Below, one piece after another: positions 37,350 to 46,490 of a DNA stretch of 64,000 nt (its first letter is position 1; every line of letters begins with the position of its first letter). The notes beneath the pieces were generated by a model. That model was not told the DNA's origin, did not search any database, and saw nothing but the letters and a program-made list of their open reading frames with translations. A program made the position numbers and the translations under genes. Source of the stretch: Paludibacter sp. (GTDB lineage: Bacteria > Bacteroidota > Bacteroidia > Bacteroidales > Paludibacteraceae); assembly GCF_009712605.1 (NCBI RefSeq), contig NZ_WASO01000009.1:279408-343407 (forward strand), in the 5' to 3' direction.

Positions 37350-38141
37350 ATGAAAACGCATTCGATGATTAGCAAAGTAAGCTTCTCTATCCTGATTGTA
37401 ACAGGATTAGTAATCAGTTCGTGCACCTACATCAACCGCCAAAACGGTTCCGGAAAAGTAATCCGGGTTGAACATCCGGCCAAAGGCTTCAACAAAGTAG
37501 AAATCTCCCTTGTTTTCGATGCCGTAATTATTCCGGCTACCGACGAAAAAGTAGTAGTAGAAACAGACGATAATCTTCAGCAATATGTTCTTGTTTCTAA
37601 TTCGGACAGTACATTGAATGTTCGGATGAAAGAAAATGTCAACATAGGGTCACATTCTGCCGGAACAGTTTATATCTACACCAAAGGAATCACATCTATC
37701 AACAACAGCTCTGTAGGAAAATTGACCAATGATGGCACGTTGACCGCAGACACCTTTAATTTCAGCAACAGTTCGGTTGGAAACAACGACCTGAAAATTA
37801 AGGCAAAAAAAATCATCATCAATAATAGTTCTGTTGGTAAAACCAACTTATTCCTTGACTGCAACATGTTGGCATTCACCAACAGTGCTGTAGGGAAAAC
37901 ACTGCTTACCGGAAATTGCGGAGATGCCCACATCGATAATTCGGGCGTTGGCAGCTTTGACGCGCAAAACTTTTCCACTCAGATACTGCATATCGTAAAT
38001 AGTGCCGTTGGGAGCACTGACGTAAATGCCAGCAAAGAAATTTACATCGACAACTCGGGTGTCGGACGTTTGGATGTTTATGGAGCTTGTGTCATTAAGA
38101 AACTGGATGACAATGGAGTAAGCAAAACACACAAACATTAA
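37350..38141 (+). CDS. GIN-domain (DUF2807) lipoprotein
   Basis: The 263-residue protein has a lipobox (GLVISSC, acylated Cys near 25) and a DUF2807 putative auto-transporter adhesin head domain forming a right-handed beta-solenoid: FNKVEISLVFDAVIIPATDE, then repeats containing NNSSVGK, SNSSVGN, NNSSVGK, TNSAVGK, DNSGVGS, VNSAVGS and DNSGVGR about every 15-25 residues. The near-identical turns are clear in sequence and imply one repeat per solenoid coil. Location is probably the outer membrane; function is unknown. Confidence 0.85.
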   Translation: MKTHSMISKVSFSILIVTGLVISSCTYINRQNGSGKVIRVEHPAKGFNKVEISLVFDAVIIPATDEKVVVETDDNLQQYVLVSNSDSTLNVRMKENVNIGSHSAGTVYIYTKGITSINNSSVGKLTNDGTLTADTFNFSNSSVGNNDLKIKAKKIIINNSSVGKTNLFLDCNMLAFTNSAVGKTLLTGNCGDAHIDNSGVGSFDAQNFSTQILHIVNSAVGSTDVNASKEIYIDNSGVGRLDVYGACVIKKLDDNGVSKTHKH

Positions 38142-38258
38142 ACAACCTTTTTATTTATCCAAAACCCAAGAAAATACCAGTAACAATTACAAAAAGCTGA
38201 TTTGTGTATTTACTTTGTATTCAGATGTCCGAAAGATATTCATTTTAAACACTTTATT

Positions 38259-38468
38259 ATGAAAAAGAATATGGGCACGTTAGACAAAGGAATCCGGTTG
38301 GCAATCGCTTTTGTCATTGTAATACTCGACATTAACAATGTGGTCACCGGCACATTGGGGGACATTTTGCTGATAGTTGCTGTATTGTTGGTTATCACTA
38401 CTTTTCTTGGATTTTGCCCACTATATCTTCCATTTGGATGGAATACCAACAAACAAAAAGAAGAGTAG
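38259..38468 (+). CDS. DUF2892 small membrane protein
   Basis: The 69-residue protein has two hydrophobic helices (IRLAIAFVIVILDIN and LGDILLIVAVLLVITTFLGF) and ends CPLYLPFGWNTNKQKEE, the typical DUF2892/YgaP-type ending. The start at 38259 (MKKNMGTLDKGIRL) is preferred to the longer frame from 38202. Function is unknown. A strong terminator follows. Confidence 0.85.
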   Translation: MKKNMGTLDKGIRLAIAFVIVILDINNVVTGTLGDILLIVAVLLVITTFLGFCPLYLPFGWNTNKQKEE

Positions 38469-38500
38469 ACACTCTCAAACAACATATCTGATTTTCAATT

Positions 38501-38540
38501 AAGGCGACATTTCGTATTTTACGAATGTCGCCTTTTTTAT
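38501..38540 (+). terminator. Rho-independent terminator after the DUF2892 gene
   Basis: AAGGCGACAT (38501-38510) pairs with ATGTCGCCTT (38525-38534), extended inside by TCGT/ACGA with one bulged T, and is followed by TTTTTT. Confidence 0.93.
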
Positions 38541-38867
38541 ATTTTCACCGAAGTAAGGCTCACAGAATTAACCTCATCTCATTTTCAACACACTGATAAT
38601 TAGTCTTTTTACGCACTATATTTGTACAAAAAATGTACAAAAAACAACATCTAGCAGACGGTGTAAAAGCTGAATAAATGAACCCTATGGAACCACCACT
38701 TTTATCTCACCACTCCGAACATCTTCTTTGATTCCATATTGAAGGGAATAACTGCACCACAACGCCAAAGCGCAAAGGTTATATTTTAGAAAGCGAACCT
38801 TTCAATCTGAATGCTTTTCCGCATAAGAGGGGAAGGTTCAACACATTAACCTTTCAAATTCTTCGTT
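38541..38867 (+). promoter_or_regulatory. Long upstream region of the metallophosphatase gene
   Basis: About 330 bp contain no gene. TATATTTG at 38617-38624 fits a -7 box without a good -33. Immediately after it the 11-mer TGTACAAAAAA occurs twice in tandem (38623-38633 and 38634-38644). Near the start codon GAACCTTTC (38795-38803) can pair with GAAGGTTC (38832-38839), and a second AACCTTTC follows at 38850, so alternative hairpins are possible in a ~230-nt leader. Confidence 0.4.
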
Positions 38868-40208
38868 ATGAAATCATTATTCCATGTCATATCTATCTTG
38901 TTGATCGGATTACTTACTGCTTGTCAGGACAATATGACCCTGACTTACAATAACGGATCAATCTCGTCACTCAGCAGTATAAAAATAAGCGATGGAGCAA
39001 GAATCGCCATCCTTTCGGACATTCATGTTATGCACCCATCGCTTTTGGTCAATGACGGAACTGCATTCCAAAATTATCTTGCTCAAGATCCCAAGCTTCT
39101 GGAATATAGTGCCCAAATTCTGGAAGCGACAATTAGCAAACTCATCACACAAAAACCTGACCTCGTATTAGTTGCCGGTGATCTCACGAAAGACGGAGAA
39201 CTGATAAGTCACGAATTTGTTTCCAAACAGTTGCAAAGACTTGTTTCTCATGGCATAAAAGTATTGGTAACCGTTGGCAATCATGACGTAAACAACCCTG
39301 AGGCAGCAAAATTTGACGGAGACAAAGTATATCCGGCTGAAAATGTTCCGGCAGATAAAATCCGTTCCATTTATCCCAACTTCGGGTTTGCCAATTCTTT
39401 ATCCAAAGACCCGAACTCGTTGAGCTATGTGAATGAACCCATTAAAGATCTATGGGTTATAGCCATTGATGCCAACGAGTATTACAACAACAAATTGAAA
39501 AGTACAATTGGTGGAATTATCAAAAACGAAACAATGGCCTGGATAAAAGAACGCATGGCCGATGCAAAACAAAAAGGAAAAACCGTTATCGGGATGATGC
39601 ACCATAACCTTATCGAACATTATTACGGACAATCGGTTATCGATACCGGATACGTGGTCAATAATTCAGAAACTGTCGCTAATGAATTGATGGAAGCCGG
39701 GTTAAAAATCATCTTTACAGGTCATTATCACGCCAATGACATTACGAAACGGGAACACAACGGTAAATTTATTTATGATGTAGAAACAGGTTCCACCCTT
39801 AACTATCCATGTACGTACAGGATGCTTACAATCAAGGGACATAAATATTCGTTTTCCCCTCAAACAACAACAGATTTAATGCCTTCTGTAATGGGAATGA
39901 ACTTTGATACTTATGCCAAAGCTTTTCTGTCTGCCCATCTTGATGGTTATTTTGCTTACTTACTTACAATGGCGAAAGGTGTTCCGTCATCGTATGCAAC
40001 CCAATTTGCTCCCTGGTACAGAGCCGGATTTATGGCTCATTGCATGGGTGATGAATCGCCTACAAGCGATTTAGCCACTCAAACGGCAACATTAAATGCA
40101 TTAGATCCTTCCGGGCAATTAAGCGGCATCCTCGGTGCATTCTGGACTGACATCAATACTCCGGACAATACCGTGACGCTAGATTTGAAAACGGGAGCTG
40201 CTTATTAA
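38868..40208 (+). CDS. Calcineurin-like metallophosphoesterase lipoprotein
   Basis: The 446-residue protein has a lipobox (GLLTAC, Cys near 19) and the full metallophosphoesterase set: AILSDIHVMH near residue 47, VLVAGDLTKDGE near 102, VTVGNHDVNN near 138, MMHHNLIEH near 244 and FTGHYHANDI near 284. It is predicted to be a periplasm- or surface-facing phosphatase or phosphodiesterase of unknown substrate. The last ~110 residues are outside the catalytic core. Single-gene unit with its own terminator. Confidence 0.88.
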   Translation: MKSLFHVISILLIGLLTACQDNMTLTYNNGSISSLSSIKISDGARIAILSDIHVMHPSLLVNDGTAFQNYLAQDPKLLEYSAQILEATISKLITQKPDLVLVAGDLTKDGELISHEFVSKQLQRLVSHGIKVLVTVGNHDVNNPEAAKFDGDKVYPAENVPADKIRSIYPNFGFANSLSKDPNSLSYVNEPIKDLWVIAIDANEYYNNKLKSTIGGIIKNETMAWIKERMADAKQKGKTVIGMMHHNLIEHYYGQSVIDTGYVVNNSETVANELMEAGLKIIFTGHYHANDITKREHNGKFIYDVETGSTLNYPCTYRMLTIKGHKYSFSPQTTTDLMPSVMGMNFDTYAKAFLSAHLDGYFAYLLTMAKGVPSSYATQFAPWYRAGFMAHCMGDESPTSDLATQTATLNALDPSGQLSGILGAFWTDINTPDNTVTLDLKTGAAY

Positions 40209-40239
40209 CGTCCATTTTTACTCTACTAATCAACCACAA

Positions 40240-40270
40240 AATGGGAGCTCCGATGGGCTTCCATTTTTTA
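40240..40270 (+). terminator. Rho-independent terminator after the metallophosphatase gene
   Basis: AATGGGAGC (40240-40248) pairs with GCTTCCATT (40257-40265) through one G-U pair, followed by TTTTTATT. Confidence 0.8.
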
Positions 40271-40346
40271 TTATGAGCACTATATAAATCATTTTTGTAG
40301 AGCTAAAAAAAATGTTGATGAATGTAAAAAACGCATCCGATTATAG

Positions 40347-40354
40347 TATATTTG
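40347..40354 (+). promoter_or_regulatory. Possible -7 box of the hydrogenase operon
   Basis: TATATTTG fits TAnnTTTG and lies 92 bp before the hydC start, in a 237-bp gap that otherwise carries only the preceding terminator. No TTG is at the expected -33 position, so the call is weak. Confidence 0.35.
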
Positions 40355-40445
40355 TTGTATAAAAAAACAATTGAACAATATCTACCTTGCTGATTTTCTT
40401 TGTACTTTGCCGTCGCCTCACAAACTCTCAAATAAGATAAACACC

Positions 40446-40976
40446 ATGGAAAAAGCCGCTCCATTCATCATTGCAGAACCCGAACTCGACGCTGTTATCG
40501 GGAAGCATCTGGGAAAACCGGGAATGCTTCTGTCTGTTCTGGAAGAAGCGCAAGAGATGCATCCACAGAAATATCTTCCGGGTGAAACACTCCTATCAAT
40601 TGCTCAAAAACTAAATATCGCCTATTCACAGGTATACAGCGTTGTAACCTTCTATTCGTTTTTCAATCTTATGCCTCAGGGGCGGCATTCGATCGTCGTT
40701 TGTCGGGGTACCGCCTGCCACACCAAAGGATCAAAAGCACTACTGGACGAGATTTGCCCGCTATTGGGAATACATCGTGAGGCAAATGCTTCCGAATCAA
40801 ATTTCACAACATCCGATAATGAGTTTACTATTAAAACGGTAGCCTGTTTCGGACAATGTGCTCTCTCCCCCGTTATTGCTATTGATGGCATCATTCACAG
40901 CAACGTAAATTCTCAAAAGCTGGCGAAAATACTGAACAAGATTAAATCTTCAGCCAAAGCGTCAGGCGATAAATAA
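40446..40976 (+). CDS. hydC: NuoE-like [2Fe-2S] subunit of the [FeFe] hydrogenase (HydC)
   Basis: This thioredoxin-fold [2Fe-2S] subunit passes electrons between the NAD(P)H-oxidising subunit and the hydrogenase. In the 176-residue protein the N-terminal helical part matches the 24-kDa complex I subunit (ALAQ-like segment LSIAQKLNIAYSQVYSVVTF). The cluster ligands are visible in VCRGTACHTKG and CFGQCALSP, giving the CxxxxC and CxxxC pattern. The start at 40446 (MEKAAPFI) is preferred to the longer frame from 40371. It is the first gene of a three-subunit operon, 56 bp before hydB. The symbol follows the Thermotoga HydABC scheme. Confidence 0.9.
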   Translation: MEKAAPFIIAEPELDAVIGKHLGKPGMLLSVLEEAQEMHPQKYLPGETLLSIAQKLNIAYSQVYSVVTFYSFFNLMPQGRHSIVVCRGTACHTKGSKALLDEICPLLGIHREANASESNFTTSDNEFTIKTVACFGQCALSPVIAIDGIIHSNVNSQKLAKILNKIKSSAKASGDK

Positions 40977-41032
40977 TCGTTTGCTGAAGTTTTCTTCCTA
41001 TTTGCATGTCTTTCATATTAAACCTATAAGCC

Positions 41033-44000
41033 ATGACACCTTCTGATCTTGATAACATAAGACAAAACAACCGGCATCGCATTCTGCCCGAACAACCGAT
41101 GATAATGGTCGGAATGGGAACCTGCGGCATCGGCAATGGAGCAGATTTGGTTTTCAACCGCTTGCAAAAAGCAATCGCGGACACAGGTGTTAATTGTCTG
41201 TTGAAGCAAAGCGGCTGTTTTGGTTTTTGTGCCGGAGAACCATTAGTCATGCTTTATCAACCCGACAAGCCACTTTTGGTTTACAGCAAGGTAGATGAGA
41301 AGGATGCACCACGTATTATTGACAGTTTAATAAAAGACAGAGTCTATCTCAAAAGGATTCTCTGCCGCATTGACGAATGGGATTTTCTAACATCGGAAGT
41401 GAAATTCGGTACCGGTTATACCGACATTCCGCATTGGAATGAAATTCCGTTTTTCAAAGGTCAGAAAAAAATTGTCCTTCGACATACAGGGCTTATTGAC
41501 CCCGAAAAAATACTCGATTATATAGCTATCGGAGGCTATCGTGCCTTTGCCAAAGTTTTAACGACGATGCAGCCTACGGATGTCGTTGATGAAGTACTTG
41601 CATCTAAGCTTCGGGGGCGTGGAGGTGCAGGATTTCCAACAGGCACAAAATGGTCGATTATGCAAAAAGCACAAGCCGATCAAAAATACATTATATGTAA
41701 TGCCGACGAAGGCGACCCTGGGGCTTATATGAATCGAAACGAAATTGAGAGCGACCCGCACATGCTGATAGAAGGGATGCTGATAGGAGCTTATGCAATG
41801 AAGGCATCCGAAGGCATCGCTTATGTGAGAGCGGAATATCCTCTTGCCGTTAAACGTCTGAAAGCAGCTATCGAGCAAGCCACTGCCATGAAACTTTTAG
41901 GCAACAACATATTAGGAACTGACTTTTCTTTCAACCTGGAAGTTGTAGAAGGAGCCGGCGCTTTTGTTTGTGGAGAAGAGACTGCCCTGATTGCTTCGAT
42001 AGAAGGAAAAGCAGGCAGACCAATGCCTCGTCCGCCCTACCCTGCGCAAAAAGGACTTTACGGCAAACCCACCAATATCAACAACGTGGAGACCTGGTGT
42101 AACATACCGGTCATTATTGAGAAAGGGAGTGAATGGTTCAAACAGACAGGCACAGAGAAAAGTTCGGGCACAAAAGTATTTTCACTTGTCGGCAAAGTAA
42201 AAAATACGGGACTGGTAGAACTGCCACTTGGATCAACCATCGAACAATTCGTTTTCAACATAGGAGAAGGCACCGGTACCTCCAAACGGGTAAAAGCCGT
42301 ACAAACAGGAGGTCCGTCGGGAGGTTGTATTCCATTGGAATATTTTTCAACACCTGTGGATTATGAGTCGTTAGCCAGTCTGGGTGCGATAATGGGCTCG
42401 GGAGGAATGGTTGTGATGGATCAGGACAACTGCATGGTGGATGTGGCACGCTATTTTCTGGAATTCAATTCAGCCGAATCGTGCGGCAAATGCACGCCCT
42501 GTCGTGAAGGTTTAGCACAGGCTTTGGCTATTCTCACAAAGATCACAAAAGGAGAAGGCACGCATGAAGATCTCACGCTACTGGAGCAGTTAAGCCAAAC
42601 CATCAGGGACACATCCATCTGCGCGCTGGGACAAACCGCGCCGAATCCCATTTTAACAACACTGAAATACTTCCGCAACGAATATGAAGAGCACATCCGT
42701 GAAAAACGGTGTCATGCGGGAGCCTGTGAAGCGCTTTATATGGCTTTGTGCGAAAACAGTTGTCCGCTCCACATGAATATTCCCGGCTATATTGAACTGA
42801 TGAAGGAAGACCGGATAGAAGATGCTTTCGAGCTCACCTTGCGCGACAATCCCATTCCGGGAACCATCGGACGGATTTGCCATTTTCATTGTCAGATGCG
42901 CTGCCGCCGCGAGATGATCGACGAGCCGGTTTCACAGGGAGAAATTCACCGTTATCTGGCCGACACAATGTACAAACTTGGAAAAGAAAATGAGATATAC
43001 AAAAAACTGATCAAAGAAAAACTGCCGCCCACAGGAAAGAAAATCGCAATTATCGGAGCCGGACCCGCAGGATTGACCGCGGCCTACTATCTTGTACGGT
43101 TGGGACATTCCGTAACTATTTACGATGCTCTTTCTGAAGCCGGTGGCGTAGTTCGGTTTGGCATACCCCAATATCGTTTACCAAAATCGGTTCTTCAGAA
43201 AGAGGTTCAGTTTATCAAAAAACTGGGAGTCCAATTTATCTTTAACACCCGGCTTGGAGACAACATACAGTTATCAGACATTGAAAATGCAAACGATGCC
43301 GTTTATCTGGCAATAGGAGCCTGGAAAGACATTGACCTGAGAATTCCCGGAGAACACGCGAAAGGTGTCTTTGCCGGAACTGAAGTTCTCAAAGAGTTGG
43401 CTATGGGCAAAACGCCAAAGCTCGGGCAACACGTCGTCATCATTGGTGCAGGCAATGTTGCCATCGATGCGGCTCGAAGTATCTGGCGACTTGGCAAAGA
43501 GGTGACTGTGGTATACCGGCGCGAAAAAGAGGATATGCCGGCCAACAAAGACGAAATCATGGAGTCGGAAGCAGAACATATCACTTACCGTTTTCTGGCA
43601 GCTCCGCACGAAATTATTACCGACAAAAACGATCGGGCTAAAGCGTTGAAAGTTGAACTGATGAGTATCGGACACATTGATACTTCCGGCAGACGGAAGC
43701 CGATACCGACAGGCAAATATGAAGAGATTCCTTGCGATTCGATCATTCTTGCCGTAGGAGAACGCGTGGACACAGCCTCATTACATTCAGAGCACCTATC
43801 TACAACCAACGACGGAAGAATTATTGCCGATCAGTTCTCATTCCACACCTCGCATACGAAAGTGTATGCCGGAGGTGATGCCGTGACAGGACCTTCCACT
43901 GCTGCTGAAGCAATGGGAATGGCGAAAAAAGCCGCCGAAACCATCGACTTTGACTTAATGAACGAACGACGATTTTACAAATTATTCCGCCGGTTTGACT

Positions 44001-44182
44001 ATCGCAATATTATACCGATGAATCCGAAACCTTCGGTAAAAAACAAACCGGTAAGGCTTTCGGTAAAAGAACGAAGCGGTAATTTCCACGAAGTTGCCTC
44101 CGGCCTCACCGGCGAACAAGCGCACAACGAAGCGAACCGTTGCCTGCGTTGCGATATTAAGTGCGAGGATGCTAAAAAATAG
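41033..44182 (+). CDS. hydB: Fusion of HydB (NuoF-like) with a GltD-like NAD(P)H oxidoreductase
   Basis: This 1049-residue protein joins two enzymes. Residues ~1-110 are a thioredoxin-like [2Fe-2S] domain with only three obvious cysteines (C31, C62, C66). Residues ~120-580 are NuoF-like: FMN/NADH site RGRGGAGFPTGTKW, GEETALIASIEG, an SLBB segment and the [4Fe-4S] motif C484-GK-C487-TP-C490. Residues ~590-1049 resemble the glutamate synthase small subunit (GltD/NfnB): Cys-rich SCPLHMNIPGYI and ICHFHCQMRC, FAD site IAIIGAGPAGLTAAYY at about 671, and a second dinucleotide site VVIIGAGNVAIDAARS at about 801. It would oxidise or reduce NAD(P)H as part of a bifurcating-type hydrogenase. The fusion is in frame over the whole length, with no internal start or frameshift sign. 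Confidence 0.92.
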   Translation: MTPSDLDNIRQNNRHRILPEQPMIMVGMGTCGIGNGADLVFNRLQKAIADTGVNCLLKQSGCFGFCAGEPLVMLYQPDKPLLVYSKVDEKDAPRIIDSLIKDRVYLKRILCRIDEWDFLTSEVKFGTGYTDIPHWNEIPFFKGQKKIVLRHTGLIDPEKILDYIAIGGYRAFAKVLTTMQPTDVVDEVLASKLRGRGGAGFPTGTKWSIMQKAQADQKYIICNADEGDPGAYMNRNEIESDPHMLIEGMLIGAYAMKASEGIAYVRAEYPLAVKRLKAAIEQATAMKLLGNNILGTDFSFNLEVVEGAGAFVCGEETALIASIEGKAGRPMPRPPYPAQKGLYGKPTNINNVETWCNIPVIIEKGSEWFKQTGTEKSSGTKVFSLVGKVKNTGLVELPLGSTIEQFVFNIGEGTGTSKRVKAVQTGGPSGGCIPLEYFSTPVDYESLASLGAIMGSGGMVVMDQDNCMVDVARYFLEFNSAESCGKCTPCREGLAQALAILTKITKGEGTHEDLTLLEQLSQTIRDTSICALGQTAPNPILTTLKYFRNEYEEHIREKRCHAGACEALYMALCENSCPLHMNIPGYIELMKEDRIEDAFELTLRDNPIPGTIGRICHFHCQMRCRREMIDEPVSQGEIHRYLADTMYKLGKENEIYKKLIKEKLPPTGKKIAIIGAGPAGLTAAYYLVRLGHSVTIYDALSEAGGVVRFGIPQYRLPKSVLQKEVQFIKKLGVQFIFNTRLGDNIQLSDIENANDAVYLAIGAWKDIDLRIPGEHAKGVFAGTEVLKELAMGKTPKLGQHVVIIGAGNVAIDAARSIWRLGKEVTVVYRREKEDMPANKDEIMESEAEHITYRFLAAPHEIITDKNDRAKALKVELMSIGHIDTSGRRKPIPTGKYEEIPCDSIILAVGERVDTASLHSEHLSTTNDGRIIADQFSFHTSHTKVYAGGDAVTGPSTAAEAMGMAKKAAETIDFDLMNERRFYKLFRRFDYRNIIPMNPKPSVKNKPVRLSVKERSGNFHEVASGLTGEQAHNEANRCLRCDIKCEDAKK

Positions 44183-44221
44183 CTGTAAACCGGAATTTTG
44201 AAATCCTGAAATCTCACGATT

Positions 44222-45979
44222 ATGCAAATCACGATAAACGGTCAGACAATTGACGTACAGGATGGACTAACCATCATGGATGCCTGCGCAATTGCAGGAA
44301 TTGATATTCCTTCGCTTTGTTACCTGAAGGATGTCTCCGCCAATGCATCCTGTGGCATTTGCGTTGTTGAAGTAAAAGGTGCACGCACCCTGCTGAGATC
44401 CTGCATTACACAGATAACCGAAGGAATGGAAATCGTCACAAACAGCCAACGGGTAATGGATGCAAGGCGTATGAATCTGGAACTGCTGTTAGCCAACCAT
44501 CCTCAGGATTGCCTGATTTGCGACCGTAATGAGAATTGCGAATTGCAACAACTGACGTTTGATCTGGGAATGCACGGTATGCGTTTTGTTCGTACGCGTA
44601 AAGAAATTTTACCGAAAGACGAAACTTCCGCGTCGTTAGTGCGTGACCCCGAGAAGTGCATTCTCTGCGGACGTTGTATCGCCGTATGCCGGGAAGTTCA
44701 ATCCGTACAAGCCATTGACTTTTCAGGACGTGGATCGAAAAGCAAGGTGGCAACTTTTATGGACTTGGGACTGGGTGTAGTGGCTTGCACCAACTGTGGG
44801 CAATGTGCGCTGGTTTGCCCCACAGGAGCCATCACCGAAAAAAGTTCAATTGATGACGTATGGAAAGATTTGCACAATCCTGAGAAAATAGTTTTGGTAC
44901 AAACTGCGCCCGCCATCCGGGTTGGCATTGGCGAAGCCATGGGAATGCCTTATGGCAGTCTCGTAACAGGACAAATGGTTGCCGGGCTTCGTAAACTCGG
45001 GTTTTCAAAAGTATTCGACACCAACTTTACTGCCGACCTGACCATTATTGAAGAAGGAAATGAGTTGATTAAACGAATTAAGACAGGAGGTGTACTGCCA
45101 ATGATAACATCCTGTTCGCCGGGATGGATCAAATTCATCGAACACTTTTACCCAAAATCACTGGCTCACCTTTCCACCTGCAAATCACCACAACAAATGT
45201 TCGGAGCGGTAGCCAAAACATACTATGCCGAAAAAACAGGTCTCGATCCCCGGAATATTGTCGTTGTTTCGGTGATGCCCTGCACAGCCAAAAAATTTGA
45301 GGCTCGTCGTCCCGAGATGGATAGCGCGTTTCATTACTGGCAATCCCGAATGGACTTATCGCATGCCGATCATTTCTACGACGTGGATCATGTACTTACA
45401 ACCCGCGAATTAGCCAGAATGTTCAATGAAACCGGCATCGAGTTCGCTCATCTGCCCGAAGAGAATTTTGACAGTCCTTTGGGTGAATCAACAGGAGCCG
45501 CCGTCATATTCGGCACAACAGGAGGCGTAATGGAAGCTGCTCTTCGAACAGCTTACGAGGTTTACACCGGAAAAACGCTTACCAACATAGATTTTAATGC
45601 CGTTCGTGGACTGAATGGCATAAAAGAAGCCGAAGTAGATCTTGACGGAACAAAAATTAAAGTAGCGGTAGCTCACACATTGAAAAACGCACGACAACTA
45701 CTTGACGAGATTGAGAACGGTACCTCTACGTATACGTTTATCGAAGTGATGACGTGTCCGGGTGGATGTTTGGGCGGTGGCGGGCAACCCATCCCTACAA
45801 ACACCGAAATCCGCAAAAAGCGTGCAGAATCAATTTATTATGAAGATGCTCATAAGGGAATACGAAAATCGCACGAAAACCCCGAAATTCAGCGTCTCTA
45901 TAAAGAGTTTCTGCTCGAACCGTTAGGAGAAAAATCGCATCGTTTGCTACATACAAAATACGTAGAAAGAAAGATCTGA
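44222..45979 (+). CDS. hydA: [FeFe] hydrogenase catalytic subunit (HydA/HndD type)
   Basis: The 585-residue subunit carries the H-cluster and makes or uses H2. In order: plant-type [2Fe-2S] (C33, C44, C47, C61), His-ligated [4Fe-4S] (H93, C97, C100, C106), two [4Fe-4S] sites (CILCGRCIAVC, then CTNCGQCALVC), and H-cluster motifs MITSCSPGW (294-302), VMPCTAKKFEA and MTCPGGCLGGGGQP. The C-terminal small-subunit-like tail is present. The first motif reads TSCSPGW rather than the textbook TSCCPGW. It lies 39 bp after hydB. Maturases HydE, HydF and HydG are not in the window and must be elsewhere. Confidence 0.95.
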   Translation: MQITINGQTIDVQDGLTIMDACAIAGIDIPSLCYLKDVSANASCGICVVEVKGARTLLRSCITQITEGMEIVTNSQRVMDARRMNLELLLANHPQDCLICDRNENCELQQLTFDLGMHGMRFVRTRKEILPKDETSASLVRDPEKCILCGRCIAVCREVQSVQAIDFSGRGSKSKVATFMDLGLGVVACTNCGQCALVCPTGAITEKSSIDDVWKDLHNPEKIVLVQTAPAIRVGIGEAMGMPYGSLVTGQMVAGLRKLGFSKVFDTNFTADLTIIEEGNELIKRIKTGGVLPMITSCSPGWIKFIEHFYPKSLAHLSTCKSPQQMFGAVAKTYYAEKTGLDPRNIVVVSVMPCTAKKFEARRPEMDSAFHYWQSRMDLSHADHFYDVDHVLTTRELARMFNETGIEFAHLPEENFDSPLGESTGAAVIFGTTGGVMEAALRTAYEVYTGKTLTNIDFNAVRGLNGIKEAEVDLDGTKIKVAVAHTLKNARQLLDEIENGTSTYTFIEVMTCPGGCLGGGGQPIPTNTEIRKKRAESIYYEDAHKGIRKSHENPEIQRLYKEFLLEPLGEKSHRLLHTKYVERKI

Positions 45980-46001
45980 CAACAGAAAACACGCTTATAC
46001 A

Positions 46002-46421
46002 ATGTGGAGAAATTTGAAAATATCTATTGCAATATTGATAAGTATTGCAGTTTTTACGGCTTGCAACCATGATGCCGACACAACCTTTAGCAAAACAATT
46101 GTATCCGGTAATACTGTGACTATTCGCTTAAAAGAGACTTTGCAGGACAAGACCGGCTACGTGAGGTTACGGATGGACGCGGTGTCGGATTCTCGTTGCC
46201 CCATCAACGCCATATGTGTATGGGCAGGAAACGGAGCCGTCACTTTTACGTTGTTTGTTAATGGAAATCCAAGTATATTGACATTGAATACAACATTAGG
46301 CCCCAAAGTTATATCTTCACAAGGGTATAAAGTAACCTTGCTCGAACTTCTTCCGTATCCCGGATCTGAGAATTATAACAATGAAAATTATTATGCCTCC
46401 GTCAGGGTTGAGAAAGAATAA
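46002..46421 (+). CDS. Small lipoprotein with a conserved double-cysteine motif
   Basis: The 139-residue protein has a lipoprotein signal (ISIAVFTAC, Cys near 21) and a beta-rich domain holding DSRCPINAICVWAGNGAVTF, a motif seen in many Bacteroidota lipoproteins of unknown function where the two cysteines probably form a disulfide. It starts 22 bp after hydA and so could be co-transcribed, but a functional link to the hydrogenase is unlikely. The operon ends at the terminator at 46440. Confidence 0.8.
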   Translation: MWRNLKISIAILISIAVFTACNHDADTTFSKTIVSGNTVTIRLKETLQDKTGYVRLRMDAVSDSRCPINAICVWAGNGAVTFTLFVNGNPSILTLNTTLGPKVISSQGYKVTLLELLPYPGSENYNNENYYASVRVEKE

Positions 46422-46439
46422 AGGCATAAAGACACAGAA

Positions 46440-46490
46440 AAACGGGAGTCATAAAATGTTCGATTTTATGACTCCCGTTTATATTTTAAT
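46440..46490. terminator. Bidirectional terminator with an 18-bp perfect stem
   Basis: AAACGGGAGTCATAAAAT (46440-46457) and ATTTTATGACTCCCGTTT (46463-46480) enclose a 5-base loop GTTCG. T-rich sequence follows on the plus strand and A-rich sequence precedes it, so it can end both the hydrogenase operon and the ogt gene. Confidence 0.96.
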
